Positions 1 through 11,974 of a stretch of DNA of 64,000 bases are shown here, in pieces (position 1 is the stretch's first letter; every line of letters starts with the position of its first letter). This DNA is from Hyposmocoma kahamanoa (lineage: Eukaryota > Arthropoda > Insecta > Lepidoptera > Cosmopterigidae). The stretch covers positions 558,703-622,702 of the forward strand of contig NW_020653715.1 of the NCBI RefSeq assembly GCF_003589595.1, written 5' to 3'. The position numbers and the translations under genes were made by a program. The notes beneath the pieces were generated by a model. That model was not told the DNA's origin, ran no database searches, and saw nothing but the letters and a program-made list of their open reading frames with translations.

Positions 1-699
1 ATTAGGTTGTCAAGACGCGAGACTATTTCAAGTATATCATAAAGGATTGTGCCATGGACGTATACATCTAGTGCGTTTGGTCAACCCATAAACTTATTTA
101 GACATATTGATTATTCCGCTCTTGCTAGCGCTGAGTACTTGCACAGACACAACTAAGGGGTCAAAACAATACGAACATGAAATACAGACTCGTGCAACAG
201 AGAATGTCTTATTAAAAGTATTCAGGAGGCAACGCTCGAAATCGACCGAAACAAAATCTATTGGGACCGATCCGTTATCACGGGCAGAACTAGTTTTGCA
301 AATACACCTGACATTGTGATATTGGATTTGGTTGCAGTCGAAGGTATAACTTGTGGACGTTACCATCCCACATGACGAGGGTCTCGTGAAAATCGAAATA
401 AAGACGTCGGAAATATCATGTAATAACAATAACGTCCGAGCTCTGCAAACACTGTAACAATCCAAATTATTTTGGCCTCTGCACAAATGCAAAAAGCGGC
501 GCTTCTTGATAAATATCCTTCGATTCAGGATCAAGATCCTCGACTGACTATGCTATTGCTAAGGAATACTGTCTTTTCCATTTGAAAATTCAAAAAGGTA
601 CATTTTAGGTCTTGAGAGAAGCGACAATTTAAAAATGTTGATAATAATAAAATTATTTGTATTACTGAGATTTTTTGTGAAATAACTCCAGTGGTTTTG
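1..699. other. No recognisable feature; overlapping open frames
   Basis: A 146-codon frame on the minus strand (94-534) and a 70-codon frame on the plus strand (107-319) overlap here. Neither shows a motif that can be recognised. The plus frame has a basic, Thr/Ser-rich composition (QRSKSTETKSIGTDP) that could come from a mobile-element protein, but this is only an impression. Confidence 0.3.
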
Positions 700-895
700 T
701 TATGATCATGGGAAGATTCTAAAATCTCTCACTAGATGTCACTAGTGGTATCGAACGCCGAAAGCCAGTAAATAGATTTATGACAAAAAACACATAGGTG
801 CGAGAGCTTCGACAACTCGATAACTTAACCTGTAGCTCTGTTGATATAGAGCGGCGCTACGGTCATGGGTTCAAGTCCCATCGGGTCGAAGAATT
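700..895 (+). repeat. Degenerate tRNA-like SINE copy
   Basis: The end (about 827-890) keeps a tRNA-like B box (GGTTCAAGTCC) followed by CGGGTCGAAGAATTTT, the junction seen in the copies at 37.7 and 39.7 kb. Upstream similarity is weak. Confidence 0.45.
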
Positions 896-1049
896 TTATC
901 TTAAGACAAAGAATCAAATCTGAATTATGCGAAACTAGAGTCCGTACTAGTGAACAGCAGCAATAGAGCTTCTTGTAAAAGGTTTCATCTAAAGAAAGCA
1001 GTATTATATTACACGAACTTGTCAACTGTCAACCTCAGGTATTCGGGAT

Positions 1050-1150
1050 TAAAAGCTGAGAGAGGCACTGTATCTGTTACGTGGCGTAGGCGTGCCGCTT
1101 ACCACCAGGCGCACGACTAGTTGGTCACGTCACTTAAAATCATAAAAAAA
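1050..1150 (+). repeat. Poly(A)-ended retroposon family, 3' part
   Basis: It shows the family 3' block: a GAGTGGCACTG-like stretch, GTGCCGCTTACCACCAGG, CGCACGACT and a terminal CATAAAAAAA. The same family occurs about twenty times in this window. It ends in an A-run with no coding capacity and is probably a SINE or the tail of a LINE. Confidence 0.75.
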
Positions 1151-1329
1151 CTAAAATTTTATACGTCATTATTTATACTTTTTTTCCTAATTTTTAACAA
1201 GGCCTCTAACACTGTACTACATTGTGTTTATGCAATCTCCAATTGCGTGGTCAGTTACGGGCATTTTTAGATTTAACCCAATAGGTTACGTAATTATAAA
1301 TCTTTTTGGCTATTTTCTGTAAGGGGTTT

Positions 1330-1480
1330 CCGAAAACAATATTTAAGTCTCATTACGTCCAATCTCCTCAACTCCAAATCGTCCTCTTGCGGCCCTAGTG
1401 TGGTCACACTCCACTAACAGGTGTATCAGGTCTTCTATTACTATGCAGAGGGCTTTGATACCTATTAAGTGATAAAATTT
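1330..1480 (-). pseudogene. Possible LINE C-terminal remnant
   Basis: Read on the minus strand, it gives an EDLIHLLVECDHTRAARGRF-like stretch, which resembles the EDxxHLLxEC zinc-motif tail downstream of LINE reverse transcriptases. A stop follows soon after. Short and degenerate. Confidence 0.4.
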
Positions 1481-2575
1481 ATTTAGTGTAGTGTGAATGT
1501 GACTAGATCTGATTCTAAACGCTGAAACAAGAGATTCCCAACTTTTTATTTATAGCTTTACGACGTCTCATCAATGATCGTCTCCAGGGGCCTACTCTCC
1601 ACCCGAAACAATTACTTTCAAATAAGTACAACTCGACCAAGTAAAAAGATAATGTCGAGTATGAAACTTTATTCGTATTATGCGACTTTTAATTCATTCA
1701 AGTATTACTTATTTGATGGATAACGAGAGTACAGGGCCTGACGTGTTTTTCAAAATGGTGGCACTTGAATTTGAGGTCCCAATCATATGCTGTTTCAGTT
1801 ATTTGTCACTTATTATTCAATATTTTTTTGCTACTATTTTTCTTACAGTCAGCTTAAAGCATACCTCCGAAGCAATAATTAGTATCCATACCAATACAAT
1901 GGAAATACGTATTAAACTTCCCAAATTAACTCTGAGAACCTATTTATGGACCGAAAATATTTATGTGTTTTGACGTAAACATTGGCGCCTACGGGTGGTG
2001 CCTTTATTTCCAAAAACCGTTATTGGAAGGACCTCGAATCGTTCAAATCGTTAAAAACATCGATTAAATATAACTTAAGTTTGGACTTTAAGTTATTAGT
2101 TAATTGTAGATTAATTGACAAGTTTAACTTGGCGAAGATGGACCTAAATTAAAATGTATCCGATGGAGCCACCACTACTTTTATATAATGGTACAGTCAT
2201 CAAGAACATCGAAGAGGGTATTATACCCACTAGTGCACGCGGATGAACATTCCTTACGATACCGCGAACGTCCAGCAGCGCATCGTAGCGTCCGCTCCCT
2301 CTCGTTTGCCGCTATCCCGGAACATTTAGGTAGTCTCCGTCGCATCCAGGGCCTCCTGTCACGACTTTTCAATACCGCAGAGAGAAATGCGTTGCAATGC
2401 TCCGAGGTCGGTCTCGAAGCATTGAAATTTGAACTTTGTTTCCATTGAAATAGTTTAAAATATATAAAATAATATCATATCCTTCCGTAACAGGACATAT
2501 TCCCGTCAGTTCGTGTAACAGTGAATGTAAGTGTAACTGCCATGGCAGTAAACATAATAAATTTCCAATTTTCAT
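1480..2575. other. No recognisable feature
   Basis: AT-rich sequence. An open frame at 1680-1973 (+) and a GC-richer block at 2190-2440 with frames on both strands show no recognisable motif. Confidence 0.4.
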
Positions 2576-2624
2576 TCCAGTCGCACGACTTGGTCGTCCC
2601 GTCTCCTGGTATAATAAAAAAAAT
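2576..2624 (+). repeat. Poly(A)-ended retroposon, 3' end fragment
   Basis: Fragment with the family end block: CGCACGACTTGGTCGTCCCG followed by a GGTATAATAAAAAAA tail. Confidence 0.6.
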
Positions 2625-2974
2625 GTACAGTTGGACATAGCTTCTTAAATGGGCATAGCTTCGCATAGCATGGCTTCTCGTTGGACAACAACTTGTCGTT
2701 TACAATTCGCATCCCGAATATCAAGTGTCTCCGTGTTAATGGATCTCGAACTGTGCCGAAAAATAAACATTTTCTGACTGTTTATTCTGTTTTATATAAA
2801 TGAACGAATAAAATTATTTAAATTGGCACAAATAATAACAATTACAGTTGCTATACTGCCATTCATAAACAACGTATATACATATTGTCATAACGCATTT
2901 GGATTTTGGTAACTTTCGAGATATTTGTTGGCACCTAAAGGTTTTTTTTTTCTTTGTATACTTTGTAACTAAAA

Positions 2975-3026
2975 TGCGCCAGGCGCACGACTCGTTCGTC
3001 CAGTCACGTGATATAATAGAAAAAAG
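2975..3026 (+). repeat. Poly(A)-ended retroposon, 3' end fragment
   Basis: Short copy of the end block: CAGGCGCACGACTCGTTCGT then GATATAATAGAAAAAA. Confidence 0.6.
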
Positions 3027-3958
3027 CTATTTATTCATTTTATTTATTTGTCGAAGCCAGTTATCACTTCAAACGTAATGCAAAGAAATCGGTGTATTGT
3101 TTACGTAATCAACTTTACGGGAAGATAAATCTCAGCTAATATTACTACGTGTTGTTTTCTAATTATTAGAAACGATTTACTAGGCTACCTACGAATCGCA
3201 TTAACTAGCCCAGATCACGGTTTCTCTACTTATAAATGTCACGTCAGTTTGACAGCTCGAGCTGGGTATGGTCATAGAGACGCGGCCTTATTGTAGCTAA
3301 ATGGTTGAGTTAAATCAATTATCTGACGTGATTCCATGACATGATGGTCGTTGGCAGGATCGGGTTTATGAAAATAAGAAGTGAAGTTGACGGTCAAGGC
3401 TTATAAACGCGCCTTGCCAAGGGGGCTTGGTGTAAGTTGCTTTGAAAGTGAAGACGTGTAGGTACGGCCTCGCTTTCTCTGAACTTGCGGCGTGATATTT
3501 AGAATCCGTTTTAACCCAATCCATCTTTTGTATATACTTTCGAAGTAATTACTGTTGAAAGTGGATAAAACAACTAAGAGCCTATGCACACGTGGGTGCT
3601 TTATAAGCGCTGCAGACGCGCTGTGATCGCGCATTTTAAGTTTAGTTATGTTTGTTAATTTCAGTTAGTTTTTTTAAATGAAGCAACTACATGAAATTGT
3701 AAGTGTATACTCCAGTCGAGTATACAAGCTTCTTGCTTTGTTTTGTTTGAATCGATTCACTACAGCGCGTCGTGAAATATTAATAAGGCATAAATATAAG
3801 GAAACTGTCTAGGCAGCCGCGTCTCCGTCTCTTTTGCATTACAGATTTAGTACAATCGCCAACGTCGCGGTCTATTTCGGCGGAATATTTTCAACAAACG
3901 CGATATCGTGGTACAGACTGTACCTACTTTCAGTGGTGGCGTCTTGGTTTTATAACTA
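3027..3958. other. No gene recognised; GC-richer patch
   Basis: Mostly AT-rich. 3360-3640 is richer in GC and contains CTTATAAACGCGCC and CTTTATAAGCGCTGCAG, which could be promoter-like, but no exon or known repeat is recognised. Confidence 0.3.
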
Positions 3959-4214
3959 ATTTTTTTTTATGACAGCGTGAACAAGTCGTGTGTCAGTGTA
4001 TCAGAGCTTTAAATCGCAAAGATCTGAAGGAAACTGCCACTGCGTCTGTCACCCTGAGACGTAAGTTGACAAGTCCCATGTGCCTGTAAATTCACCAGCA
4101 TCCTTATCAAAATGAAAATACAGTTATGCTCATATTACTATTTGGCGGCAGGAATAGATAAGGTGGCAGTACTTCGCTGGACGGACTCTGTCGAAAGGAG
4201 CTCTACTGCTACTG
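3959..4214 (-). repeat. Poly(A)-ended retroposon, near full length
   Basis: Minus-strand copy. From its 5' end (about 4214, GCAGTAGTAGAGCTCC read on the minus strand) it runs through the conserved blocks down to the T-run at 3959-3968, which is the poly(A) tail on the minus strand. It shares the GACAAGTCCCATGTGCCTG block with the other copies. Confidence 0.75.
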
Positions 4215-5294
4215 CACATTTACATGTATTACATTACAAGATGTACCGTCTATCAGTCAGTACATAAATTAATTGTAGTTAAAATTTACCAATGTTTTTT
4301 TATAAAATGTCAAAACAAACGTACCGTGTAACAACAAAAAAAAGTTAGAATAACATCAAAATAAAAAAGCGATAGATAAAAATATTCAGTCACTCCGTTA
4401 AATGTAACTTGATTGAAATAACACATTGTCATGGCAAACTTCTCAAACCAGTGATGGACACGATCATTGAATTCGAGAATCGATGTTAAAATATATCGAC
4501 TAACTTATGACATATTTAATCAGTGTTACAATATCATGCTAATAACCGTAATCAAATCATATAATTCATTAATTAATAGGGTCTCTATTTCTCAATTTTC
4601 ATTTTAATTCCCATGGGTGTAACCGAGTTTACTAAATAATAGTGTGCTCGTATTGTCACATTGGATAAAAATTCACCAAACATACATAATTTAATTGACA
4701 GTAACACAAAATAGCTCAACACCCGTAATATTGAAAATAATACCATCAAACCATTTCTTGACTGGATAAGTTGATCGATTTGTCCCAACACAAAGTTCTT
4801 TTCCGTCTGACGTAACTTCATCGTCTTAATGTGAAAATAAATAATTAGAAATATTTATTTCTTAGTGAATTAACTCCAACAACTATTTACCAATTATTCG
4901 TAGATTTCAATTATTTCTAGATTTAGATATAAGATAGGAGTTGACCTTTTTCAGAGTTAGGATCTTTACTATGGAGATTAGCAATCCTCGTAAGTAAGGC
5001 AATATTGTGACACACTTTAATAGATTGAATAAACCCAATATCTTGAAATGATGGAACCCGCTCGAATAGCTCTTTCTGCAATCATACTGAAAATGTTTCC
5101 CCATAAAAGAAAGCTATAACGAAATTTTGATTCAAAGCATGAACACTATATTTAAATTTTCTCTAGTAAGCAGATTTCTCAGACGTCGTAAAGCATAACA
5201 GGCATAACCAAAATTGAATTTTCTGAAGATGGAAGCTCTTGTGTCCAATTGCACAGTGCCAAGAAAGTTACTTCTTCATCCATTTTCTTTATAG
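4215..5294. other. No recognisable feature
   Basis: Very AT-rich. Minus-strand frames at 4585-4821 and 4907-5104 show no motif. Nothing else is seen. Confidence 0.4.
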
Positions 5295-5298
5295 GTAC

Positions 5299-5535
5299 TG
5301 TAGACTAGGCTGTACTCTTTGAGTAAGATTGCTGGCTGAACATAGGTAGTGTTTATAGTTTGTATTTGGAACGCTAAGAAAATAAGGAAGGATCTTGACA
5401 TATCATAGTAAGATTATTGATTTGTAACCCTAAACATATAAAAAGTAAAATAAACCAAATGTTTGAAGTTAATCCTGGTTTTATATTATTAAAAGTACCT
5501 CTCGCATTGCATACGAGCTACAGCCCTCTATTATA
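5299..5535 (+). repeat. 5' LTR of the TRIM-like element
   Basis: Starts TGTAGACTAGG and ends CTCTATTATA. Identical by eye to the copy 752 bp downstream. Confidence 0.9.
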
Positions 5536-6050
5536 AATGGTGGAGGCGCCGGGTAGGATACACCATCAAATAGATAACATTTACTTTTGTTTTTCTTATA
5601 TATATTTTTTTAATTTGGTAGATATATTATCCTGTATGTGCGAATAGTTCCTGCTCATCCCTCCAGTTGATCAAGGACTGTCTGCATTCTGGGAAAATAT
5701 ATTTATTTAATTATTACAAATTCTTCATGTGGTATACCCTCATACCATATGTATGTTTTAGGACATGTAGTTAGAATATGTTGTTGACGTTATACGTGGG
5801 TTGGTTTTTGTTTGGTTAAAGATAGCAAGTGAAGCTGATGGAACGTGATAGCTGCAAAATGAGGACTAAGGCAGCTGGGAGATCAATAGTGATGTAACCC
5901 AGTGATCGTCCGATGGATGTTCAAGCCTGTGTCGTCGTTGTGGCAGCATGCACGTTGGAGATAGCTTAGGCTGATCGCAGATGTAAGTTGCCTATCATAG
6001 GTAGACCATCAGCTAGGGATATTCGCCCCTTCAGCTGTGAGGAAGAGGGA

Positions 6051-6287
6051 TGTAGACTAGGCTGTACTCTTTGAGTAAGATTGCTGGCTGAACATAGGTA
6101 GTGTTTATAGTTTGTATTTGGAACGCTAAGAAAATAAGGAAGGATCTTGACATATCATAGTAAGATTATTGATTTGTAACCCTAAACATATAAAAAGTAA
6201 AATAAACCAAATGTTTGAAGTTAATCCTGGTTTTATATTATTAAAAGTACCTCTCGCATTGCATACGAGCTACAGCCCTCTATTATA
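6051..6287 (+). repeat. 3' LTR of the TRIM-like element
   Basis: Same 237 bp as the 5' LTR. It is preceded directly by the purine tract and followed by the GTAC target duplicate. Confidence 0.9.
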
Positions 6288-6516
6288 GTACCATTTAACA
6301 GAACGCAAAGTTATATTAAGTAGTGAAATGTTATTTTTAAAGAATTACACAGCTATCAAATCAATTGGTGTTTTGTTCAAATAACGATAAAGCTGGCTGC
6401 GAACCTTGCAAGGTATTATCGCGTTTGTACTATGGAGATTTACTGTAGATTTACAATCATATTTGTATAGTTAGTTTTTAAGTTTCATTAATAAACATGT
6501 TAAAAAATATTGGTCC

Positions 6517-6783
6517 CTAAATAATCCCTGCGGAACTCTCCTCGTTGTGATTTACAGTGTTTGAGATTTGCACTTTTATTACAATTACCATGAGCAGCAA
6601 CGTCTTTTGTTTCCCTACAAATGGGTCTTGATTGTTTAAATAAGACTTTGAAAGTTCAAAATTACTGTTTGTAACTCCGTAGCAATTTAAATTGCGATCC
6701 ACAAAGTCAAAAGCTGTAAATAAATCTATGAAAAGGCCGGCCACTTTTTTCTTATTGTTCATTTCTCTCATTATATCAGCCAA
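6517..6783 (-). pseudogene. LINE reverse transcriptase fragment
   Basis: Minus-strand frame with KKVAGLFIDLFTAFDFVDRN, matching the reverse transcriptase motif around the first catalytic Asp (usual form xxFLDLSKAFDxVDHxxL). The next part (NCYGVTNSNFELSKSYLNN) fits the following region of Jockey/CR1-type LINEs. The rest of the polymerase, including the YADD box, is missing. Dead remnant. Confidence 0.7.
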
Positions 6784-6789
6784 TAGCTA

Positions 6790-7420
6790 GCTTGCCCGGA
6801 TATCTGACTAACAACACCGTCATTTTCATTTTGAATGAAATTGTTGACACCACATATAATCAATTCTGGCATAATAAGGTAGCTTAGCCATTACAGCAGG
6901 AATGCCATATGTTTTGTTTAAAAACGATTCCCTAAACAAACTGCTCAACTACGCAACGAGTTCACTCGCTAGAGTTTCGAATAGTATTACAACCACAATC
7001 CAGGCACTTACCAATAAAGGGGAAGAAACTTTGTCACACCACGTGATTGGCGATGAATATACTGGTTTGTTCTTTTAATTCTTAGGCTTTTTTTTACCAT
7101 CCTCTAAGGTTTAATTGTATATTAATAGTAATTTTTATTTTATTTTTTAAATTTATTGACTGCGTTCTTTGTACTCTCATATAATCTCTTTTTGGCTTGC
7201 TAAGCACCAACAACAATATAAATTGTTTCATGTTGGTGGATATTCGTAAATGGCATTGGATTACTCATATTTAAGTATACTATAATTGTATTATTTGTCC
7301 GTGAATTTTCCTAAAATGTATTAATAAATAAAATTAAAAAGAAACGAATCTTCATCTCTGGAGCTGTGTTTTTTTGTTAATTAATTAATTTTTTTTAGTT
7401 TAGTTAGTAGTACCATCGAG
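6790..7420. other. No recognisable feature
   Basis: AT-rich, with runs of T and TTAATTAATTAA-like sequence. No coding or known repeat signal. Confidence 0.35.
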
Positions 7421-7429
7421 AAGAGTTGA

Positions 7430-7960
7430 CCAGTGCAACAAGGAAGGTTTCAAAAAGGTGGAAAGGGAAAGAAGTACACCAACCGTAACCTAAGTGGCAC
7501 CGCCACGACGGGCCAGTCGGTTTTGCAGGACACAGTAAATGATTAGTAATTTACTGCGTCCTGCGGTACCGACGACGTTGTTATACGTGTCACGGCTTCA
7601 TTACTCCACAAAGTCTGCCGATATTGTGGAGTATTTACGGGTGAAAGCCAATAATACACTGAGGGTCGAGCAGTTGGGGTCCCGCCACAATGTGAGTTTT
7701 AATTCATATGTGGTGAGAGTACCAACTCAACATCTTTCGATCTTCATGAAAGATGAGTTTTGCCCGAGGGGTGTCATGTACCGACATTTCCAAGGCCGGC
7801 TACCGGACACGCACGTTGCATCACACGTCGCAGACAATACGCGTAAATAATAATTAGTCATTAGTGTTTTATTATATTATTATGTACGTTGGTCTATTTG
7901 GGTCTATGGGACCTGAATACAAACAAGTAAATAAATAAATATTTAAAAAAACAATCCTTT
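7430..7960 (+). pseudogene. LINE ORF1 (gag-like) C-terminal part joined to a LINE 3' tail
   Basis: The frame at 7539-7850 encodes LYVSRLHYSTKSADIVEYLR, then SFNSYVVRVPTQHLSIF and CPRGVMYRHFQGRLPD. This block is recalled from the C-terminal region of lepidopteran LINE ORF1 proteins, which bind element RNA. Upstream, 7470-7530 continues a likely basic linker. It is followed almost at once by an AT-rich tail with GTCTATGGGACCTGAATAC and AAATAAATAAAT, typical of a LINE 3' end, and no ORF2 lies between. Probably an internally deleted, ORF1-only derivative. The first Met in the frame need not be a real start. Confidence 0.6.
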
Positions 7961-9498
7961 TGAAAAAGGCCAGTTCAAGTGTACCCTTAACCGATGAACA
8001 TGTATGAAAGCACTGATGGGTCTTGATGAGGAGAGGAGAGAAAGATGTAGCAAATATTAGGCTTGAAAGAGTTGTAACCCTAACTAGCCGTGAACAGGTT
8101 CACGGCAATGAAATGGGAAACTTCCGGTCCACAATTTTTATTAAAGAAGTAAAGTTTAAAGAAAGGCTGTAAAAATATAAAGGTAAATGTAAAAAACAGG
8201 TATAACAGTATAAAACACTCCCTACACTTTATTATTAAGGCACTTACCCCTAAATGGGCCGAGTAACTGAATTACAGATTTAGGTACACGAAGGCTGTAG
8301 ACTTATAAATTATTACACATGATTTAGCTTATTTAATGATTATAAACGTAGTAAAGAACCAGAATTAGCGATTATTCGCGATGGAATTTGGAACAGCTCC
8401 GACTGTTGTTACGATCGAGAGACCGTGGTACGAAAACAAAATGAGAAAGTGAAGGAAGATGGAACAATTCAAATTAAAATTTAAATACATGTAAAATAAC
8501 AAATGATACAAGCGGAGAGAGGCGATACAAAGAGGTGAGATGACATTGTAAGGAGATCACACCGTCACAATACCGGGGGCCGGAGAAAAAAAATCATTCA
8601 GGATTTTTTTTGAAGTATAAGTATAAGCTGTTGTCTCTATCTACATTAATGGGAAAAAAGGCTTGAAGGAAAGAAAAGGAAGGAAAAAGGACACATGAAT
8701 TATATCAACAAAATTTGAAAACTCAAGCCCGGTTATATACCGTTGGTGGTAACGGAATGTCTTTCCTACTACATGATACATAGTTCTTCGTTTCTTCTGC
8801 GTAATAACTATGTAACGTGATAAGTATGAGTATACACTAATTTGATAAAAGACAGAAAATTGTCTCCAATTTAGATAGTCAACATACATCAGACAACTTC
8901 ATTCATCACAATTAATTATTCTATGATTTGATCACACTGTTTGATTTATCTGCCTAATAAACGACTTGAGTGAGTTACGATGGAGATAACGTATTGCTTA
9001 ATTAATGTGGTTACTGTATGCAGCCGAGAAGATGGATATTTTGGGTAATGGAGCAGACATTAGTAGAATTTTTGTGTTATATGTTTGTAGAAGCTAGCTG
9101 TTAAGGCAATTTACAATCTGGTGCGCGGAGTTTTTCTGAAAAATTATTTAAAAAGTTTACATTGTTACCTTACAGTGCCAGTCTTAGTAAACGAGTAATT
9201 TTGTTATTAAAAAAGACATAATATCAACGTTGGACAGCTAAAACGACTAATATGTATTTGGAAAATATTACAGGAGAGCGATTTAAAGAAGGATGGCGAA
9301 AGCTGACCTAATAATTATAAAATCAACGAAGAGCCGTTCATGGAGTTCGCAAGTATAATTTTACGTTTAAATTTATGCCTAATTATCTGTTAATTTTTGT
9401 ATATTTTAAGAAGTCAGGAATAAAGAAATTGTAAAACAATATATTTTAAAATAAATGCAAGAACACAACGCAATTCATTCAGTTCCACCGTAGACTAT
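7961..9498. other. No recognisable feature
   Basis: AT-rich sequence with a purine-rich patch around 8020-8050 and 8520-8600. A minus-strand frame at 8641-8889 has no motif. Nothing recognised. Confidence 0.35.
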
Positions 9499-10108
9499 GT
9501 AACGCTTTGTATATACGTTTAATTTTAATCATGATTGAATCAGATCGGACGCGAGTCGACGGCGCAGTGCCACGCATGCAACGCATGGGCCTCCGAGCGG
9601 AACATCCTGGTTGCCCGGATCGGGTGAGATCTCTCTCCGTCAGGCATAGTAGCGGCTATGCTGGCAGATCACGAGTCCCATGAGGCAGTGGTCTCCTTCT
9701 GTGAAGCAGTGATGCTCCAGAAGGAGTTCGCCCCGCGCGATCGGGATAGGACCGGTCCCGCTCGGTGATGGCGTACCTTCGCGGTTGCGGGCGATCAGAG
9801 CGGTGGCTCCGTTCGCCAGTAAGTCTGGCAGCCGCGAGGAGGACGACGGGGCGGTGTGGCCCGTTTCGTCATGAGGAGGGGAGGGGGAGGACGTAGCTCC
9901 TCCTAGGTGCTGGGGGATTCCGGTGTACTAAGTCGATCCCGGATCCCTCCCACTAGTACACCCGAGAAGGCCACCGTGGGGTTTTAGCCGGTAGGAGTCC
10001 GGCATAACCTCTCCGCTGTCCCCGCGACAGGGAGGTATCCTAGAAGGATTTCCCCACGAGAAAAAAGTAACGTTTTGTATGTACGTTTAACTTTAAGCAT
10101 GATTGAAT
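9499..10108 (+). mobile_element. 5'-truncated R1-type LINE insertion with 42-bp target duplication
   Basis: A GC-rich insert (9541-10066) ending in GAAAAAA lies between two copies of a 42-bp sequence (9499-9540 and 10067-10108) that differ at about four positions. Inside, one frame reads CHACNAWASE, a CCHC-like tail, and another reads AAMLADHESHEAVVSFCEAV then MLQKEF. This matches the layout [17 protein letters not shown] of the insert at 51.1 kb. It is therefore the C-terminal end and 3' UTR of an R1-clade-like LINE, with frameshifts. The same GGATTTCCCC(A/C)C motif precedes the A-run in both inserts. Confidence 0.75.
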
Positions 10109-11970
10109 ATTTAACCTAATTAAAATATTAGTTATTTTGTAGTACACACATCAAACATTATAGCTATAAAATACCTAATCAAATAATCAAATAAACAGTA
10201 ATGACACAAAGTAAAATATAAAACACAATGTGACAAAAATGTTTAGACAATATTTGAATGAGTTAAGAATGTTAGCAAAGGAACGTTTTGACACATTGAG
10301 ATTGAGAACAGTGTGACCATTCATGGCAGATTTCTGCCATTTGGGCAGATTTCATTTTTATTCATTTCCATTGCGGCAGAACATGTTAACGTTTTGTAAA
10401 ATGTGGTAGAATTTGGCAGACTTGGTTATATTCAAGAAGGTCTTTATTATTTTTGAAATCAAACTAAAAACTTGTTATTTTCTGCTGCTACGAACAAACA
10501 TCTGAAGCGAAATACAGGACTATGTTATAAACATAACCTATATCAACTTTACAACCCCAGCTTCTACAGGTAGTATTCAATTACCATTTTTGATGCTATG
10601 ATAATGAATCACAAGTATTGATAGGTCTCCTTAATGCCCGTCGTCAAAAACACTGGGTCACAAAATACATGAGATGTCGCCATCCTTCATTATGTTTTTT
10701 CAAGGAAAAATATCGTAACTATTTCATTTGTTATATGGAAAAGCTGAAACTTCCTAGTTTTTATTAGTTATGATTTTTTTTTCTAGCGTCCATATTAACA
10801 TGAGGAATAAAAAACAATTAGGCTATTCTTGACAGTCGTTTTCACAAAGTCACAAATTCGTGTAGGCTATTGATTCGCTTCAACTTAATAATAAGATTCC
10901 TATTAACATTGAAATTTGAAAAACTACAACAAACTACACATTATACAAAAAGTACATCTTCAGACTACTACGACTCCACGTAATACAATACGTAAAACAA
11001 ATGTGCATTAGTTCAAACACAACGTTGACATTATTACGAGACACTAACATTCGTCTAGGAATAATTCTCATTCGTTGCGTACCGATGGTGAATTGTATTT
11101 CGCCTAGCGTTCAACTCCACAGGCTCATCTTGCTTGCAGTAGTCAGGGTATGCGAGGCAGGACCGCACTTGTATAGGCTAATATTGAAACCACATTGTTC
11201 TCTGCGTCGACCAATGTGAAATCAAATTCAAGCCATAAACTTCCTAGTCAGACAATGCTATTCATGAACAGCTGGGAATTGTTCGAAGATAGCGCAAAAT
11301 GGCCACACGGCATCAATTTATCTCGCTACAAGCTGCTTCGAGTGAAAGCGAAACAACATCGAAATATATTTAAAATCATTATTTCTGCTAATTAGAAGTA
11401 TTATTGCATGATTGTAAACAATCTACATTCAATACGTTTGCATATCTGATATTTGACCGGCCACAGTGAGACTGAACTTATTTTGTCATTCATTGAAAAT
11501 GGAAGTATTTTTTCGGATATGAATCGCGTAATTTATTTTTCTACCGTGATCATACGTATGCACGCAATTTAGATCCGAATGTAGTTTTATTTCCAATGTG
11601 TAAAAATCGCGGAAACCTATGAACTCGTTATTTTGTTAGGCGATTGTTTTGTTAGACACACCTCTGCGTGATGCGGGGCAGTATGAGGATCACCTTATTG
11701 TCAATTTCTGTCTATAAAACCTGTGTTTCAACAAATAAATGAGTCATTGTAGCGCGTAACACGACTTCGCGAACTAGGGGTTCTCGTAGCGTATAGCCAG
11801 TGCGTTACCACCACCGACGACTGGTGCTCCCGCGCCGCACCCTATAGTTTGACGTAATGTAACGAAAATCCTCCTTTTGTAACCTTTTTACCTGAGACAT
11901 GTTTGTATTAATTGTAAAAATTACTGTATTTTCATATGTGTTAACGCGAGGTATTTCAATTAGATCTTAG
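10109..11970. other. No recognisable gene or repeat
   Basis: AT-rich. Around 10326-10432 a GGCAGA/TTTCTGCC theme recurs (GGCAGATTTCTGCCATTTGG and similar), giving small hairpins. Open frames at 11001-11395 show no motif. Confidence 0.35.
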
Positions 11971-11974
11971 ATTT

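Larger units (their letters stand above)
5295..6291 (+). mobile_element. Miniature LTR retrotransposon (TRIM-like) with identical LTRs
   Basis: Two identical 237-bp direct repeats (5299-5535 and 6051-6287) flank 515 bp of internal sequence. A 4-bp target duplication GTAC lies at 5295-5298 and 6288-6291. Two bases after the left LTR is a primer-binding site, TGGTGGAGGCGCCGGGTA (5538-5555), complementary to a tRNA 3' end including CCA. A polypurine tract AGGAAGAGGGA (6040-6050) abuts the right LTR. No gag-pol coding remains. The stretch near 5928-5970 reads CRRCGSMH in one frame and may be a decayed gag zinc knuckle. Identical LTRs imply a recent insertion mobilised by an element elsewhere. Confidence 0.88.

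Noticed and set aside
94..534. 146-codon minus-strand frame as a gene
   Set aside because: No motif, Cys-rich and irregular composition, no start or splice context; kept only as an unexplained frame.
827..890. Functional tRNA gene
   Set aside because: Same junction CGGGTCGAAG as the SINE copies; the A-box half is not tRNA-like.
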